DNA from: Chloroflexota bacterium
Lineage (GTDB): Bacteria > Chloroflexota > Dehalococcoidia > Lucifugimonadales > Lucifugimonadaceae
DNA length: 64,000 nucleotides
Direction: 5' to 3'
Assembly: GCA_013204555.1 (NCBI GenBank)
Contig: JABMNO010000015.1
Location: 1 to 64,000 of the forward strand
Made by a program: the position numbers and the translations under genes. The stretch's first letter is position 1, and each line of letters starts with the position of its first letter. Below are positions 25,780 through 34,556 of the stretch, piece after piece. The notes under the pieces were generated by a model. It was not told the DNA's origin. It worked only from the letters and a program-made list of their open reading frames with translations, and searched no databases.

Positions 25780-27708
25780 TTGGCTCAGGAAGCAGTAATT
25801 TCAACATTCCCGAACCCATTTCCGCGCCCCAAATCTGACACGGGAATCTGGAGCTGGATAACGACGGTCGATCACAAGCGGATCGGCACAATGTACGGCA
25901 TCAGCGCGTTCATGTTCTTCCTTGTCGGTGGCACTGAAGCCCTCATCATGCGGCTTCAGTTGGCACGTGCCGACAGTGATCTGGTCTCCCCAGAGGTCTA
26001 CAACCAGCTCTTTACGATGCATGGCACCACGATGATCTTCCTGGTCGTCATGCCACTTAGCGCCGCGTTCTTCAACTGGTTGGTCCCATTGATGATCGGT
26101 GCTCGTGACGTTGCGTTCCCACGGCTGAACGCCTTCAGTTACTGGACTTTCCTGGCTGGCGGCCTGTTGATCAACCTCTCATTCGCGTTCAACTCGGCTC
26201 CCAACGCCGGCTGGTTCGGTTACGCCAACCTGACTGAGGGCGCTTATGCGCTTGGGAACAACACAACGTTCTGGGTGATTGGTCTGCAGGTACTTGGAAT
26301 CGCGTCACTGGCTGCGGCCTTCAACTTCCTGGTGACAATAATCAACCTGCGCGCTCCCGGCATGAGCTTCATGAAAATGCCGGTCTTCATATGGATGGCA
26401 CTTATTGTGCAGATCCTGCTGGTTTTGGCATTCCCGGTCATCACCGTTGCGCTAATCGAACTCCAGTTCGATCGGTTGTATTTGACCAACTTCTTCAACC
26501 CGGATGCTGGTGGCGAGCCCGTCTACTGGCAGCACATGTTCTGGCTGTTCGGTCACCCTGAGGTGTACATCCTGATTCTGCCAGCCATGGGAATTGTTTC
26601 TGAAGTGCTCCCGGTTTTCTCCCGGAAGCCACTATTCGGCTACCCCTTCGTGGTCTTCGCTGGCGCGGCGATCGCCTTCATGGGCTTCTTCGTCTGGTCA
26701 CACCACATGTTCACCACCGGTTTAGGGCCGGCCGCTACATCAGCATTCGCACTTTCCACTATGGCGATTGCAGTCCCGACAGGCATCAAGATATTTAACT
26801 GGATTGGAACCATCTGGGGCGGGCAGATAAAGCTCAACTCTGCGATGCTGTTTTCCATTGGATTCGTGGCCCTGTTCATCGTTGGAGGTTTGTCAGGTGT
26901 ATCCCACGCCTCGCCGCCAACCGATGCGCAGCAGCAAGACACGTATTACATCGTTGCCCACTTCCACTATGTTCTGTTTGGCGGTTCACTCTTCGGTCTC
27001 TTCTCCGGTGTGTACTACTGGTGGCCCAAGTTCACCGGGAAGTTCTTGAGCGAAAAGCTTGGGAAGATTCACTTCTGGCTTATGTTCGTGGGCATGAACT
27101 TGACCTTCTTCCCGATGCACTGGCTCGGTCTGGACGGCATGCCGCGACGGATCTTCACCTATGGCGGAGATTCCGGTTGGGAACGAACCAACGAGTGGAT
27201 TACCGTTGGCGCATTCATCATCGCCCTCTCTATTCTGGTATTCATGATCAACTACGTGAAAACATGGCGCGCCGGCACGGTAGCTGGGGCCGATCCATGG
27301 GACGCCCGCACTCTCGAGTGGTCAATCCCATCACCCGTTCCGGTCTACAACTTCGTCAAAATTCCTCAGGTTGATGCGCTTGACGACTGGTGGGTCAAAA
27401 AGTACCCGGAAACCGTCCTTCACCAGGAATCACACGATACTGACTCGGGGCAACTTGCGCCCGCTGGAGCAGAAGATGTGCTGCCGATGCAAGCCAGAGT
27501 CAGCCCGGAGGAACTTCTGGGTGAAGACCATGGTATTCACCTCCCAGACAAGTCTTACTACCCCTTGATCGCAGCTTTGGGCCTCGCGTTTTTTGGTGGC
27601 TCGCTGATGAGCGCCTGGTGGCTCACCCTGATTGCCGGTCTCATCATGTTGTATGGAGTGATGGGATGGATTTTTGAACCCGTAAACGACCCGGAGGACC
27701 ATCACTAG
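25780..27708 (+). CDS. coxA: Cytochrome c oxidase subunit I
   Basis: 642-residue catalytic subunit of a heme-copper oxidase reducing oxygen and pumping protons. Low-spin heme His is in FTMHGTTMIF; the CuB site has HPEVY (His-Tyr cross-link) and SHHMF; the heme a3/a pair is VAHFHYVL. The GHPEVY glutamate and the Lys in FSRKPLFGY indicate an A-type enzyme with D and K channels. Around 12 helices plus about 100 C-terminal residues with a soluble loop and two more hydrophobic stretches (SYYPLIAALGLAFFGGSL onward). TTG start preceded by GGGAGAATTAAG. Confidence 0.96.
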   Translation: MAQEAVISTFPNPFPRPKSDTGIWSWITTVDHKRIGTMYGISAFMFFLVGGTEALIMRLQLARADSDLVSPEVYNQLFTMHGTTMIFLVVMPLSAAFFNWLVPLMIGARDVAFPRLNAFSYWTFLAGGLLINLSFAFNSAPNAGWFGYANLTEGAYALGNNTTFWVIGLQVLGIASLAAAFNFLVTIINLRAPGMSFMKMPVFIWMALIVQILLVLAFPVITVALIELQFDRLYLTNFFNPDAGGEPVYWQHMFWLFGHPEVYILILPAMGIVSEVLPVFSRKPLFGYPFVVFAGAAIAFMGFFVWSHHMFTTGLGPAATSAFALSTMAIAVPTGIKIFNWIGTIWGGQIKLNSAMLFSIGFVALFIVGGLSGVSHASPPTDAQQQDTYYIVAHFHYVLFGGSLFGLFSGVYYWWPKFTGKFLSEKLGKIHFWLMFVGMNLTFFPMHWLGLDGMPRRIFTYGGDSGWERTNEWITVGAFIIALSILVFMINYVKTWRAGTVAGADPWDARTLEWSIPSPVPVYNFVKIPQVDALDDWWVKKYPETVLHQESHDTDSGQLAPAGAEDVLPMQARVSPEELLGEDHGIHLPDKSYYPLIAALGLAFFGGSLMSAWWLTLIAGLIMLYGVMGWIFEPVNDPEDHH

Positions 27709-27749
27709 GACCAGTAGACCGCCTGTGGCGGGTCCTTACGGAAATACAA

Positions 27750-28583
27750 GTGGCACAAGCAGCAATAACAGCAGAACACCACGGCTCGGATCACCACGAG
27801 GAGACTACGACTGGCCTCGGCCATCGCAAGCTCCTGATGTGGTCGTTCCTTGGGTCCGAGTGCATGTTCTTCGGATCCCTGATCGCTACCTACCTCGTCT
27901 ATCGGAACCAGAGCAAAGTTGGTCCCTGGCCGGACGAGATTATCGATGTCCCTCTGACGACGATAAGCACGTTCGTCCTCCTTATGAGTTCCCTCGCTAT
28001 GGTTCTTGCGTTGAACTACACGCAGCGCAACCGACCCAACTTGGCCCGGTTCTGGATCCTCATGACAGCGGCGCTGGGCTCAGGATTCCTGGGCTTCCAG
28101 GCATTTGAGTTCACCGAGTTCTTCCATGAAGGTCTTACCCCCCGGATAAACCTGTTCGGAACCACGTTCTTCGTTCTCACAGGGTTCCACGGGGCGCACG
28201 TTACCGTTGGCGTTCTCTGGTTACTGATGATGTCCGGCACCACAACGCCAAAGGGCTTGCACGGGATAACCCTTCTGGGATTACTTCTGGCTTTCTATAC
28301 CGGGCTAGCAGGCGTGCTGGGAATGATTGATGTCATTCCACAGATTGAGGGGACTCCGGGCGTAATTATCTTCATTGTTGGCGTGATCGCCACTCTCGGC
28401 ATTGGTGTGTGGCACTTCAGCCTCAAAACAGAGATGGCCGTAGATCATCAGGCGGAAAACCTGGAGATCACCGGCCTCTACTGGCACTTCGTTGATATCG
28501 TTTGGATTGTGATCTTCACGGTCGTCTACCTGGTCTCCGCCAATGATGGCGAAGCTCTGGCAGAAGGCCTCCTACACGGATAG
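27750..28583 (+). CDS. coxC: Cytochrome c oxidase subunit III
   Basis: 277-residue integral membrane subunit. MWSFLGSECMFFGSLIATYL, the GFHGAHVTVGVLW helix and YWHFVDIVWIVIF are the family landmarks. About 82 residues separate the last two blocks, where most relatives have only a short loop; the extra stretch contains two more hydrophobic segments (GITLLGLLLAFYTGLAGVLG and PGVIIFIVGVIATLGIGVW). GTG start at 27750, 41 bases after coxA. Same operon. Confidence 0.93.
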   Translation: MAQAAITAEHHGSDHHEETTTGLGHRKLLMWSFLGSECMFFGSLIATYLVYRNQSKVGPWPDEIIDVPLTTISTFVLLMSSLAMVLALNYTQRNRPNLARFWILMTAALGSGFLGFQAFEFTEFFHEGLTPRINLFGTTFFVLTGFHGAHVTVGVLWLLMMSGTTTPKGLHGITLLGLLLAFYTGLAGVLGMIDVIPQIEGTPGVIIFIVGVIATLGIGVWHFSLKTEMAVDHQAENLEITGLYWHFVDIVWIVIFTVVYLVSANDGEALAEGLLHG

Positions 28584-28601
28584 GTCAGGACGTCAGGTAA
28601 G

Positions 28602-29069
28602 TTGACTACAGAACAACCAGAATCAGAACAGCAGCGCCCGGGTAATTTCCTGAAGCGTTTGTTCTGGCATGGAGACCACCGCTACCTCCTGATCCCAACC
28701 ACGTACGCGCAGGAAGCTAACCCTGAGGGCGAAGGCCCGTTTGGGAAAGCTCCCAAAACGTGGAAAACGAAATGGTGGGACTGGACAGGCGGGGACCACG
28801 CCTCCGTTTTCTTCTACGTAGTTGTTGGTGTCATCCTCAGCATTATGACGTTGGCGGAGTACTGGATCTTCACCACGGACCTTGAGCAGGTCTGGCTCAA
28901 CTCCAGCCTGTTTGCACTATCGGCGATCAAGTTTTTCATGGTCGTGGCATTCTTCATGCATCTCAAATTCGATAATAAGTGGTTTACGTACCTGTTCGCT
29001 TCAGGATTCATTCTGGCGATGGCGATATTTATGTCGATTCTGGCCCTCACCGATAAGTTGAACGGCTAG
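28602..29069 (+). CDS. Cytochrome c oxidase subunit IV
   Basis: 155 residues, TTG start after TCAGGTAAG. An N-terminal soluble part of about 65 residues is followed by three membrane helices: HASVFFYVVVGVILSIMTLA, SLFALSAIKFFMVVAFFMHL and TYLFASGFILAMAIFMSILA. The KFFMVVAFFMHLKFD block is characteristic of prokaryotic caa3-type subunit IV, which stabilises the CuB site during assembly. Last gene of the operon; a strong terminator follows 31 bases after the stop. Confidence 0.88.
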   Translation: MTTEQPESEQQRPGNFLKRLFWHGDHRYLLIPTTYAQEANPEGEGPFGKAPKTWKTKWWDWTGGDHASVFFYVVVGVILSIMTLAEYWIFTTDLEQVWLNSSLFALSAIKFFMVVAFFMHLKFDNKWFTYLFASGFILAMAIFMSILALTDKLNG

Positions 29070-29100
29070 CCCCAGCAGGTCCCACACAAAAGAGCAACAA

Positions 29101-29128
29101 AAAAGCGGATCGCAATGATCCGCTTTTT
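29101..29128. terminator. Bidirectional rho-independent terminator
   Basis: AAAAGCGGATC and GATCCGCTTTT form an 11-base-pair stem around GCAAT, with A- and T-runs on either side so that it can end transcription in both directions. It lies between the oxidase operon and the convergent minus-strand group starting at pheS. Confidence 0.93.
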
Positions 29129-29147
29129 CTTTGGGCCGTATCCAGAT

Positions 29148-29639
29148 CTACTTCTTCACGGCGCTAATCATGTAATCGTTATCGGTATCCAGCAACCGGG
29201 TCAGAAGGTCCTCAGACAGATCCTTCATGTAGATGATGCTGGCCCAGGCCGTCGAAAGCTGATCTGCAATCTCCTGGATTGTGAGCGGCTTGTTACCTGT
29301 GGCGACCATCAGTCGGAAGACTGCCTCGGTCAGTGGCGTGCCAGGGAGCAGGTAATCGGCGCGCTGAGAGCAATCGGTGGTGATCTGCTTCATCAGGTAC
29401 TTCAGGTCCCCTGCAAGCTCTGGCTGCTCCTCAATCACACTCTGGCACTGCCAGCAGCAGCGACCCAGCACCACAAAAGCCGCGGAACGGCCTGAGGCTT
29501 CAAGAGCCTTGAAGTCAATCTGATATTTGCGAGGAGGCCCAGTGGGCTTCGTCTCTTGTTCCAGGCCTGTCTCACCGGTGGTCATATGTTGAGTTATCTC
29601 CGTTTGCGATTCGATGTAGTGGCCATCCACGCACACCAT
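29148..29639 (-). CDS. Hypothetical protein with RCCWQC motif
   Basis: 163 residues; I do not recognise the family. After a hydrophilic N terminus comes YQIDFKALEASGRSAAFVVLGRCCWQCQ, with three Cys in a C-C-x2-C arrangement and a fourth at about residue 90 (TTDCSQRADY), which could bind metal. The C-terminal half reads like a winged-helix fold (EAVFRLMVATGNKPLTIQEIADQLS then MKDLSEDLLTRLLDTDNDY). No signal peptide or membrane segment. ATG 29639 begins two bases after the moeA stop; ATG 29585 is another option with GGAG upstream. Last gene before the bidirectional terminator. Confidence 0.65.
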   Translation of the reverse strand: MVCVDGHYIESQTEITQHMTTGETGLEQETKPTGPPRKYQIDFKALEASGRSAAFVVLGRCCWQCQSVIEEQPELAGDLKYLMKQITTDCSQRADYLLPGTPLTEAVFRLMVATGNKPLTIQEIADQLSTAWASIIYMKDLSEDLLTRLLDTDNDYMISAVKK

Positions 29640-29641
29640 AG

Positions 29642-30961
29642 TCAGATATATTCATCCGGCCAGTCAAGCATCTGAACTGCCACTACCTCTCCCGGCTCCT
29701 TGCGAGCAACGTTATCCGGGCAGATTGCCAATCCGTTTGCGCGAGCCATTGAGGTCAACACATTGGAGTTCTGGCTCCCTGTGCTTTTGGCCCTGTACTG
29801 TCCATCTTCATCGCGATAGACGATCACCCGGGCGTAAACGCGCCGACCATCGTAATTCTCAATCGCGTCATCAAGCGTAGCCCTAATTTCCGGTTTGTCG
29901 AGAACTTGCATCCCAAGCATGAGTCGGATTGCAGGTCTGGCGAACTGCTCAAACGCCACCATCGTGCTTACGGGATTACCGGGTAGGCCCAAATGAGGAA
30001 CTTTCCGGCCATCGCCAGTGGTCAACGCACCAAAAGCCAGCGGCTTGGCTGGCCGCATACGGACCGACCACAGGGCGATCTCTCCTCGTTGGTCAAGAAC
30101 GTCTTTGACCACGTCGTAATCACCCTTCGACACTCCCGCCGAGGTAATCACCATATCAGCGCCATCCAGCGCCTCATTGAGGGCGATGTTCAGCGACTCG
30201 ATGGTGTCCCGGGCGATACCAATAATTCGAGTTATCCCACCGTATTTGTTGACGCCGGCAGCAATGCTGAATGTGTTGCTGTTGTAAACGAATCCCGGCC
30301 GATGCTGTTGCCCGGGCTCCAACAACTCATCCCCTGTGGCAACGATGGAGACCACTGGCCTGCGGACCACGCTGACTTCACCCAGGCCAAGTGATGCAGC
30401 CACCCCGATCTCGGCCGGGCCAAGCGTGGCCCCCTTCGCAAGTACCACCTCACCGGAACGAACGTCTTCGCCCGGAGGTCTCACGTTCTCACCGACTCTG
30501 GCGTCCAGACGAATGCCTATCGCCGAACGATCTGAGCGCTCAAGCTCATCGGTGTCTTCAAATGCCACCACTGCGTCTGCGCCGTCCGGTATTGGAGCGC
30601 CTGTCATGATTCGAATCGCTGTGTCCGGATCAACTGGCCGGTCCGGCAGTTCACCGGCAGCGACCTTACCTGTCACAGTAAGTTCAACCGGCGAGTCTAA
30701 CGACGCACCACCAACATCGGCAGAACGAACGGCGAACCCATCCATTGCAGAGTTGGCGAGCGAGGGGATATCGAACCCCGCGATCAGATCCTCCGCCAGA
30801 ACCTGGCCCTGTGCGTCCAGCAGCGGCTTTCTCTCAGTTTCAAGAATCTGGAAATACGAGAGGATGCGCTCAAGTGCCTCTTCCACGCTGAGCATCTCGG
30901 CGTCATAGTGGTGTCGGTGGGGTTTGGCCTCAATGTGGCCGTGTTCGTGTGAATTGCTCAT
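29642..30961 (-). CDS. moeA: Molybdopterin molybdenumtransferase
   Basis: About 439 residues. MoeA inserts molybdate into adenylated molybdopterin. Present are VLAEDLIAGFDIPSLANSAMDGFAVRS, IMTGAPIPDGADAVV, the VSIVATGDELLEPG segment, TSAGVSKGDYDVVKDVL and LGLPGNPVSTMVAFEQFARP, i.e. all four MoeA domains. The N terminus is His-rich (SHEHGHIEAKPHRHHYD), perhaps a metal-binding tail. ATG 30961 is seven bases after the pheT stop; a longer frame to 30991 would overlap pheT. Works downstream of MoaA (22269-23360). Confidence 0.93.
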   Translation of the reverse strand: MSNSHEHGHIEAKPHRHHYDAEMLSVEEALERILSYFQILETERKPLLDAQGQVLAEDLIAGFDIPSLANSAMDGFAVRSADVGGASLDSPVELTVTGKVAAGELPDRPVDPDTAIRIMTGAPIPDGADAVVAFEDTDELERSDRSAIGIRLDARVGENVRPPGEDVRSGEVVLAKGATLGPAEIGVAASLGLGEVSVVRRPVVSIVATGDELLEPGQQHRPGFVYNSNTFSIAAGVNKYGGITRIIGIARDTIESLNIALNEALDGADMVITSAGVSKGDYDVVKDVLDQRGEIALWSVRMRPAKPLAFGALTTGDGRKVPHLGLPGNPVSTMVAFEQFARPAIRLMLGMQVLDKPEIRATLDDAIENYDGRRVYARVIVYRDEDGQYRAKSTGSQNSNVLTSMARANGLAICPDNVARKEPGEVVAVQMLDWPDEYI

Positions 30962-30968
30962 ACCATGA

Positions 30969-33374
30969 TTACGATCTGAGCTCTGCGCCAAGCTCTTGGC
31001 CGAGTATTTTCAGAATCGCCGCCTCGGCCTTCTCGATCTCTTTTGCCGTGAGTGTCTTGGTATCTGACTGATAGTGCACTCGGACTGCTAACGACTTTTT
31101 GCCGACCGGCACGCCCTTGCCAGAATAGACGTCCACAACATCGATCTGCTGGGAAAGTCTGTTCTTCGCGATTACATCTCGGATCGCCCCGGCAGAAACA
31201 CCGGTATCGACCAGCAATGCAAGGTCTCGTACAGAAGACGGATACCGGGTGAATGGTTGGTATGCCCGCGGGGCGTTGGATTCACCGATCGCCTCGCCGA
31301 GGGCGCTCAAGTCGATTTCAAACGCGGCCAGCGGTGTACGGTCACAGTCGACCGCCTCAAGAACCGCACGGGTGGCCTCTCCGACCACGCCAACAGACTT
31401 GCCGTTTACCGTAATTGCAGCGCACCGGCCCGGTGCAAAAGCGGGATCATCCGTAACTTCAAACCCGCCTTCGATCCCAAGATCTTCGAGGACCGCTTCG
31501 ACCGCGCCTTTTGCATCATAGAAGTCGGATGCACCCGTATCTGAAACCCAACTGTCGTTATCGCGCGGCCCATTGAACGCGCCCACGACCATCTGTCGCT
31601 CCTCCGGAAGGCCCTCACCGCTGTAAAGATATGCTGCTCCCACCTCGAACAATGCAATCGCCCCGCGCCATGTCCTGGCATTGCGTGCGGCTGCACGGAA
31701 TACGGAGGCCCGTATCGTAGTGCGCATGTAAGGCTGATCCTGCGCCATGGGGTTCTCAAGGCGGAGCGGTGAGTACTCCGTCGGCGCGCCCACGGCCGTC
31801 ATCGCACTATCGCTTTCGGTCGGATAGCTGATGATCTCCTGTAGGCCGTGGTTCGCAAGTGAGGCCCGGACCTTCTCTCGAAGATCTCGCTCCAGTGACG
31901 GCTCCCAGGTTGGCACTCGCCCTGAAAGCGTGGTCATAGGCACCTCGTCGTATCCAACGATGCGGCTGATCTCCTCGCAAACGTCTTCCGGAATGGCGAT
32001 GTCAGGCCGCCAGTATGGTGGCCGAACCTCATAGCTGGAGCCAACTCGCTCAACTTCCATGCCGAGACCCTCAAGAGTGGCGATGACCTGCATTTCCGGG
32101 TACTCAACGCCCATCACTTTGAGAAGCTTCTCATCTGTCAGCGTGACTACCGCATCATCTTTCTCGGGGTAGGCGTCCAGGATGCCCTGTGCCGCGGTGC
32201 CTCCCGCGACCTCAAGGATCAGCTTTGTGGCGCGCCGCAGCGCTACTTCAGACAGGCCTGGCCGCAGGCCCTTCTCGAAACGAAGCGTCGCCTCTGTCTT
32301 CATCCCCAGCTTCCTGGCGGTTATCCGATTATTGGTGCCATTGAATGTGGCGGACTCAAGCAAGACATTGACCGTTGAATCTGAAATTTCGGAGTTGGCG
32401 CCGCCCATGACGCCCGCAAGTCCAATCGACTTCTCAGGGTCGGCGATCACGAGAGTGTCAGGCGCAAGTTCCCGTTGCACACCGTCCAGTGTCGTCAGTT
32501 GCTCCCCGGCGTAAGAGCGGCGCACTACGATCGCGTGATTTTCCACCGCGTCCAGATCGAACGCGTGCAGCGGCTGGCCGTACTCGAACATCACGTAGTT
32601 GGTGACATCCACGACGTTAGAAATCGATGCTTGACCCTGTGCCGCCAGCCGTTTGACCAGCCATTCCGGTGATGGGCCAAGCGTCAGATTCTGCAGCACA
32701 GTGGCGGTATACCTGGCGCAGAGGTCCGGGTCATCAATGCGAATAGTGGCTAGCGAATCAACTGGGGGACCATCTTCGGGGTAGGAGATATCTGGTTCAC
32801 GGATTGCCGTTCCGCCGATAGCGGCGAGTTCTCGGGCCACACCCAGCACGCCAAGGCAATCGGGGCGGTTCGGCGTAAGTTCAAGATCGAATATCGCATC
32901 TCCAAGGTAATCCATCAGCGGGGTGCCAACACTCGCATCATCTGGCAAAACGAGGATGCCTTCGTGCTCATCGGAGATACCAAGCTCTTTTTCTGAGCAG
33001 ACCATTCCGTTGGAGACAACGCCGCGAATCTTGGATCGCTTCAGTTTCGTCGCTCCGCCCCTGTACGGGTCGTTGAGCATGGCGCCAATCCCGGCGTATG
33101 CGATGTTCTGGCCTACTGCGACGTTTGGCGCACCGCAGACAACCTCTGCAGGCCCATCTTCACCGCCGTATTCAACCGTCACCAACCGGAGCCTGTCGGC
33201 GTCGGGGTGGGGGTTCACGGCCTGAACATGACCTACGACAACCGGTCCCCACTCAGCACCGATCTGGTCGATCGACCCAACCTCGGTCCCCGCCATGGTG
33301 AGGCGATGAGCCACCTCATGAAGCGGCTCGTTGATATCGACATATTCCTTCAGCCAGGAAACTGGTGCTTTCAT
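30969..33374 (-). CDS. pheT: Phenylalanyl-tRNA synthetase beta subunit
   Basis: 801-residue beta subunit of the (alpha-beta)2 synthetase. It has the N-terminal EMAP-type tRNA-binding domain (GHVQAVNPHPDADRLRLVTVE), the B3/B4 editing region (NVVDVTNYVMFEYGQPLHAFD), the B5 DNA-binding-like domain and a C-terminal anticodon-binding FDX-ACB domain (PFTRYPSSVRDLALLVDTG). Length is normal. It follows pheS by 37 bases. Confidence 0.96.
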   Translation of the reverse strand: MKAPVSWLKEYVDINEPLHEVAHRLTMAGTEVGSIDQIGAEWGPVVVGHVQAVNPHPDADRLRLVTVEYGGEDGPAEVVCGAPNVAVGQNIAYAGIGAMLNDPYRGGATKLKRSKIRGVVSNGMVCSEKELGISDEHEGILVLPDDASVGTPLMDYLGDAIFDLELTPNRPDCLGVLGVARELAAIGGTAIREPDISYPEDGPPVDSLATIRIDDPDLCARYTATVLQNLTLGPSPEWLVKRLAAQGQASISNVVDVTNYVMFEYGQPLHAFDLDAVENHAIVVRRSYAGEQLTTLDGVQRELAPDTLVIADPEKSIGLAGVMGGANSEISDSTVNVLLESATFNGTNNRITARKLGMKTEATLRFEKGLRPGLSEVALRRATKLILEVAGGTAAQGILDAYPEKDDAVVTLTDEKLLKVMGVEYPEMQVIATLEGLGMEVERVGSSYEVRPPYWRPDIAIPEDVCEEISRIVGYDEVPMTTLSGRVPTWEPSLERDLREKVRASLANHGLQEIISYPTESDSAMTAVGAPTEYSPLRLENPMAQDQPYMRTTIRASVFRAAARNARTWRGAIALFEVGAAYLYSGEGLPEERQMVVGAFNGPRDNDSWVSDTGASDFYDAKGAVEAVLEDLGIEGGFEVTDDPAFAPGRCAAITVNGKSVGVVGEATRAVLEAVDCDRTPLAAFEIDLSALGEAIGESNAPRAYQPFTRYPSSVRDLALLVDTGVSAGAIRDVIAKNRLSQQIDVVDVYSGKGVPVGKKSLAVRVHYQSDTKTLTAKEIEKAEAAILKILGQELGAELRS

Positions 33375-33411
33375 GCGGACTCTCGGTGACTAATAAGGCG
33401 AGTGGAGGAGA

Positions 33412-34485
33412 TCAAAACTGCGAAAGGAATCGGAGGTCGCCCGCGGCGAACTGCCTGACATCGTCTATTCCGTGGCGAAGCATCGCGATGCGTTCAACGC
33501 CCATTCCGAACGCGAATCCTGTGTAGACCTCAGGATCGTAACCAACATTCCGAAGCACGCTTGGGTGGACCATTCCTGCCCCCATGATCTCGATCCATCC
33601 CGTGCCTTTGCAGAGCGAACAGCCCTGTCCATTGCACTTGAAACAGTCGATTGCCATCTCGGCGCCCGGCTCAACGAACGGGAAGAAATCAACCCTGAAC
33701 CTGACCTTTCGATCCGGTCCAAAGATCCTGCGAGCGAACTCGAACAGCGTGCCCTTCATGTCGGCGAACGTGATGCCCTTGTCAACGGCAAGACCTTCAA
33801 GCTGGAAGAAGTGCCACTCGTGTGTGGCGTCAGTAGCCTCGTAGCGGAAACATCGTCCCGGAATGACGACTCGAATCGGTGGATCAGCTTTCTCCATGAT
33901 CCGTGCCTGCATCGGTGAGGTATGGGTGCGGAGAAGCATGTCACTGCGCCCCTCACCATCCGGTGATTCAAGCCAAAACGTGTCCCATGAGTCCCTTGCC
34001 GGGTGCTCGGCCGGAATGTTGAGTGCGTCGAAGTTATATCGCTCCCACTCAACCTCCGGGCCTTCAGCAACCTGGAAGCCCATGGCGCCAAAAGCGTCAG
34101 TCAACTCACGAATAGTCTGCGTTGTGGGGTGGAGACCGCCACGCCGACGTCGGCGGCCAGGAAGCGTTACGTCGAGAGCATCGGCGACCGAACCAGCCGC
34201 TCCACGTAACTCCTGCGTTTTCTCGGCAAGAGCTTCTTCAAGTGAGGCGCGCAACAGATTAGCTGACGCCCCAACCGCCTTCCGATCATCTGCCGGCAGG
34301 GAAGAGATACTTCTCAGCACGTTGGTTAGATCTGATTTTCTGCCCAGATATGAGACGCGCCACTCATCAAGGACTGCCTCGCTACCCGCGACTGTAAGAG
34401 CGGCGAGCGCGGCTACCTTGATCTCCTCCACCGAAAGTGGAGAGTTAGCGGTATCTGCACCTGACGATTCCGTACCTGAAGACAA
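33412..34485 (-). CDS. pheS: Phenylalanyl-tRNA synthetase alpha subunit
   Basis: Catalytic class II subunit, about 357 residues. An N-terminal coiled-coil arm (EEALAEKTQELRGAAGSV) precedes motif 1 (PTTQTIRELTDAFGAMGF), motif 2 (GRCFRYEATDATHEWHFFQLEG) and motif 3 (GFAFGMGVERIAMLRHGI). TTG 34485 has GGAGA six bases upstream and is preferred over TTG 34530, which would add 15 residues without family similarity. No T-box or attenuator was seen upstream. First gene of the pheS-pheT-moeA run. Confidence 0.94.
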   Translation of the reverse strand: MSSGTESSGADTANSPLSVEEIKVAALAALTVAGSEAVLDEWRVSYLGRKSDLTNVLRSISSLPADDRKAVGASANLLRASLEEALAEKTQELRGAAGSVADALDVTLPGRRRRRGGLHPTTQTIRELTDAFGAMGFQVAEGPEVEWERYNFDALNIPAEHPARDSWDTFWLESPDGEGRSDMLLRTHTSPMQARIMEKADPPIRVVIPGRCFRYEATDATHEWHFFQLEGLAVDKGITFADMKGTLFEFARRIFGPDRKVRFRVDFFPFVEPGAEMAIDCFKCNGQGCSLCKGTGWIEIMGAGMVHPSVLRNVGYDPEVYTGFAFGMGVERIAMLRHGIDDVRQFAAGDLRFLSQF

Positions 34486-34556
34486 GATTCTCCAAACATA
34501 GTTGAGTGCGTAAATTGGAACGGCACCCAATTATATGTTGGATAACCAACGCCCAC

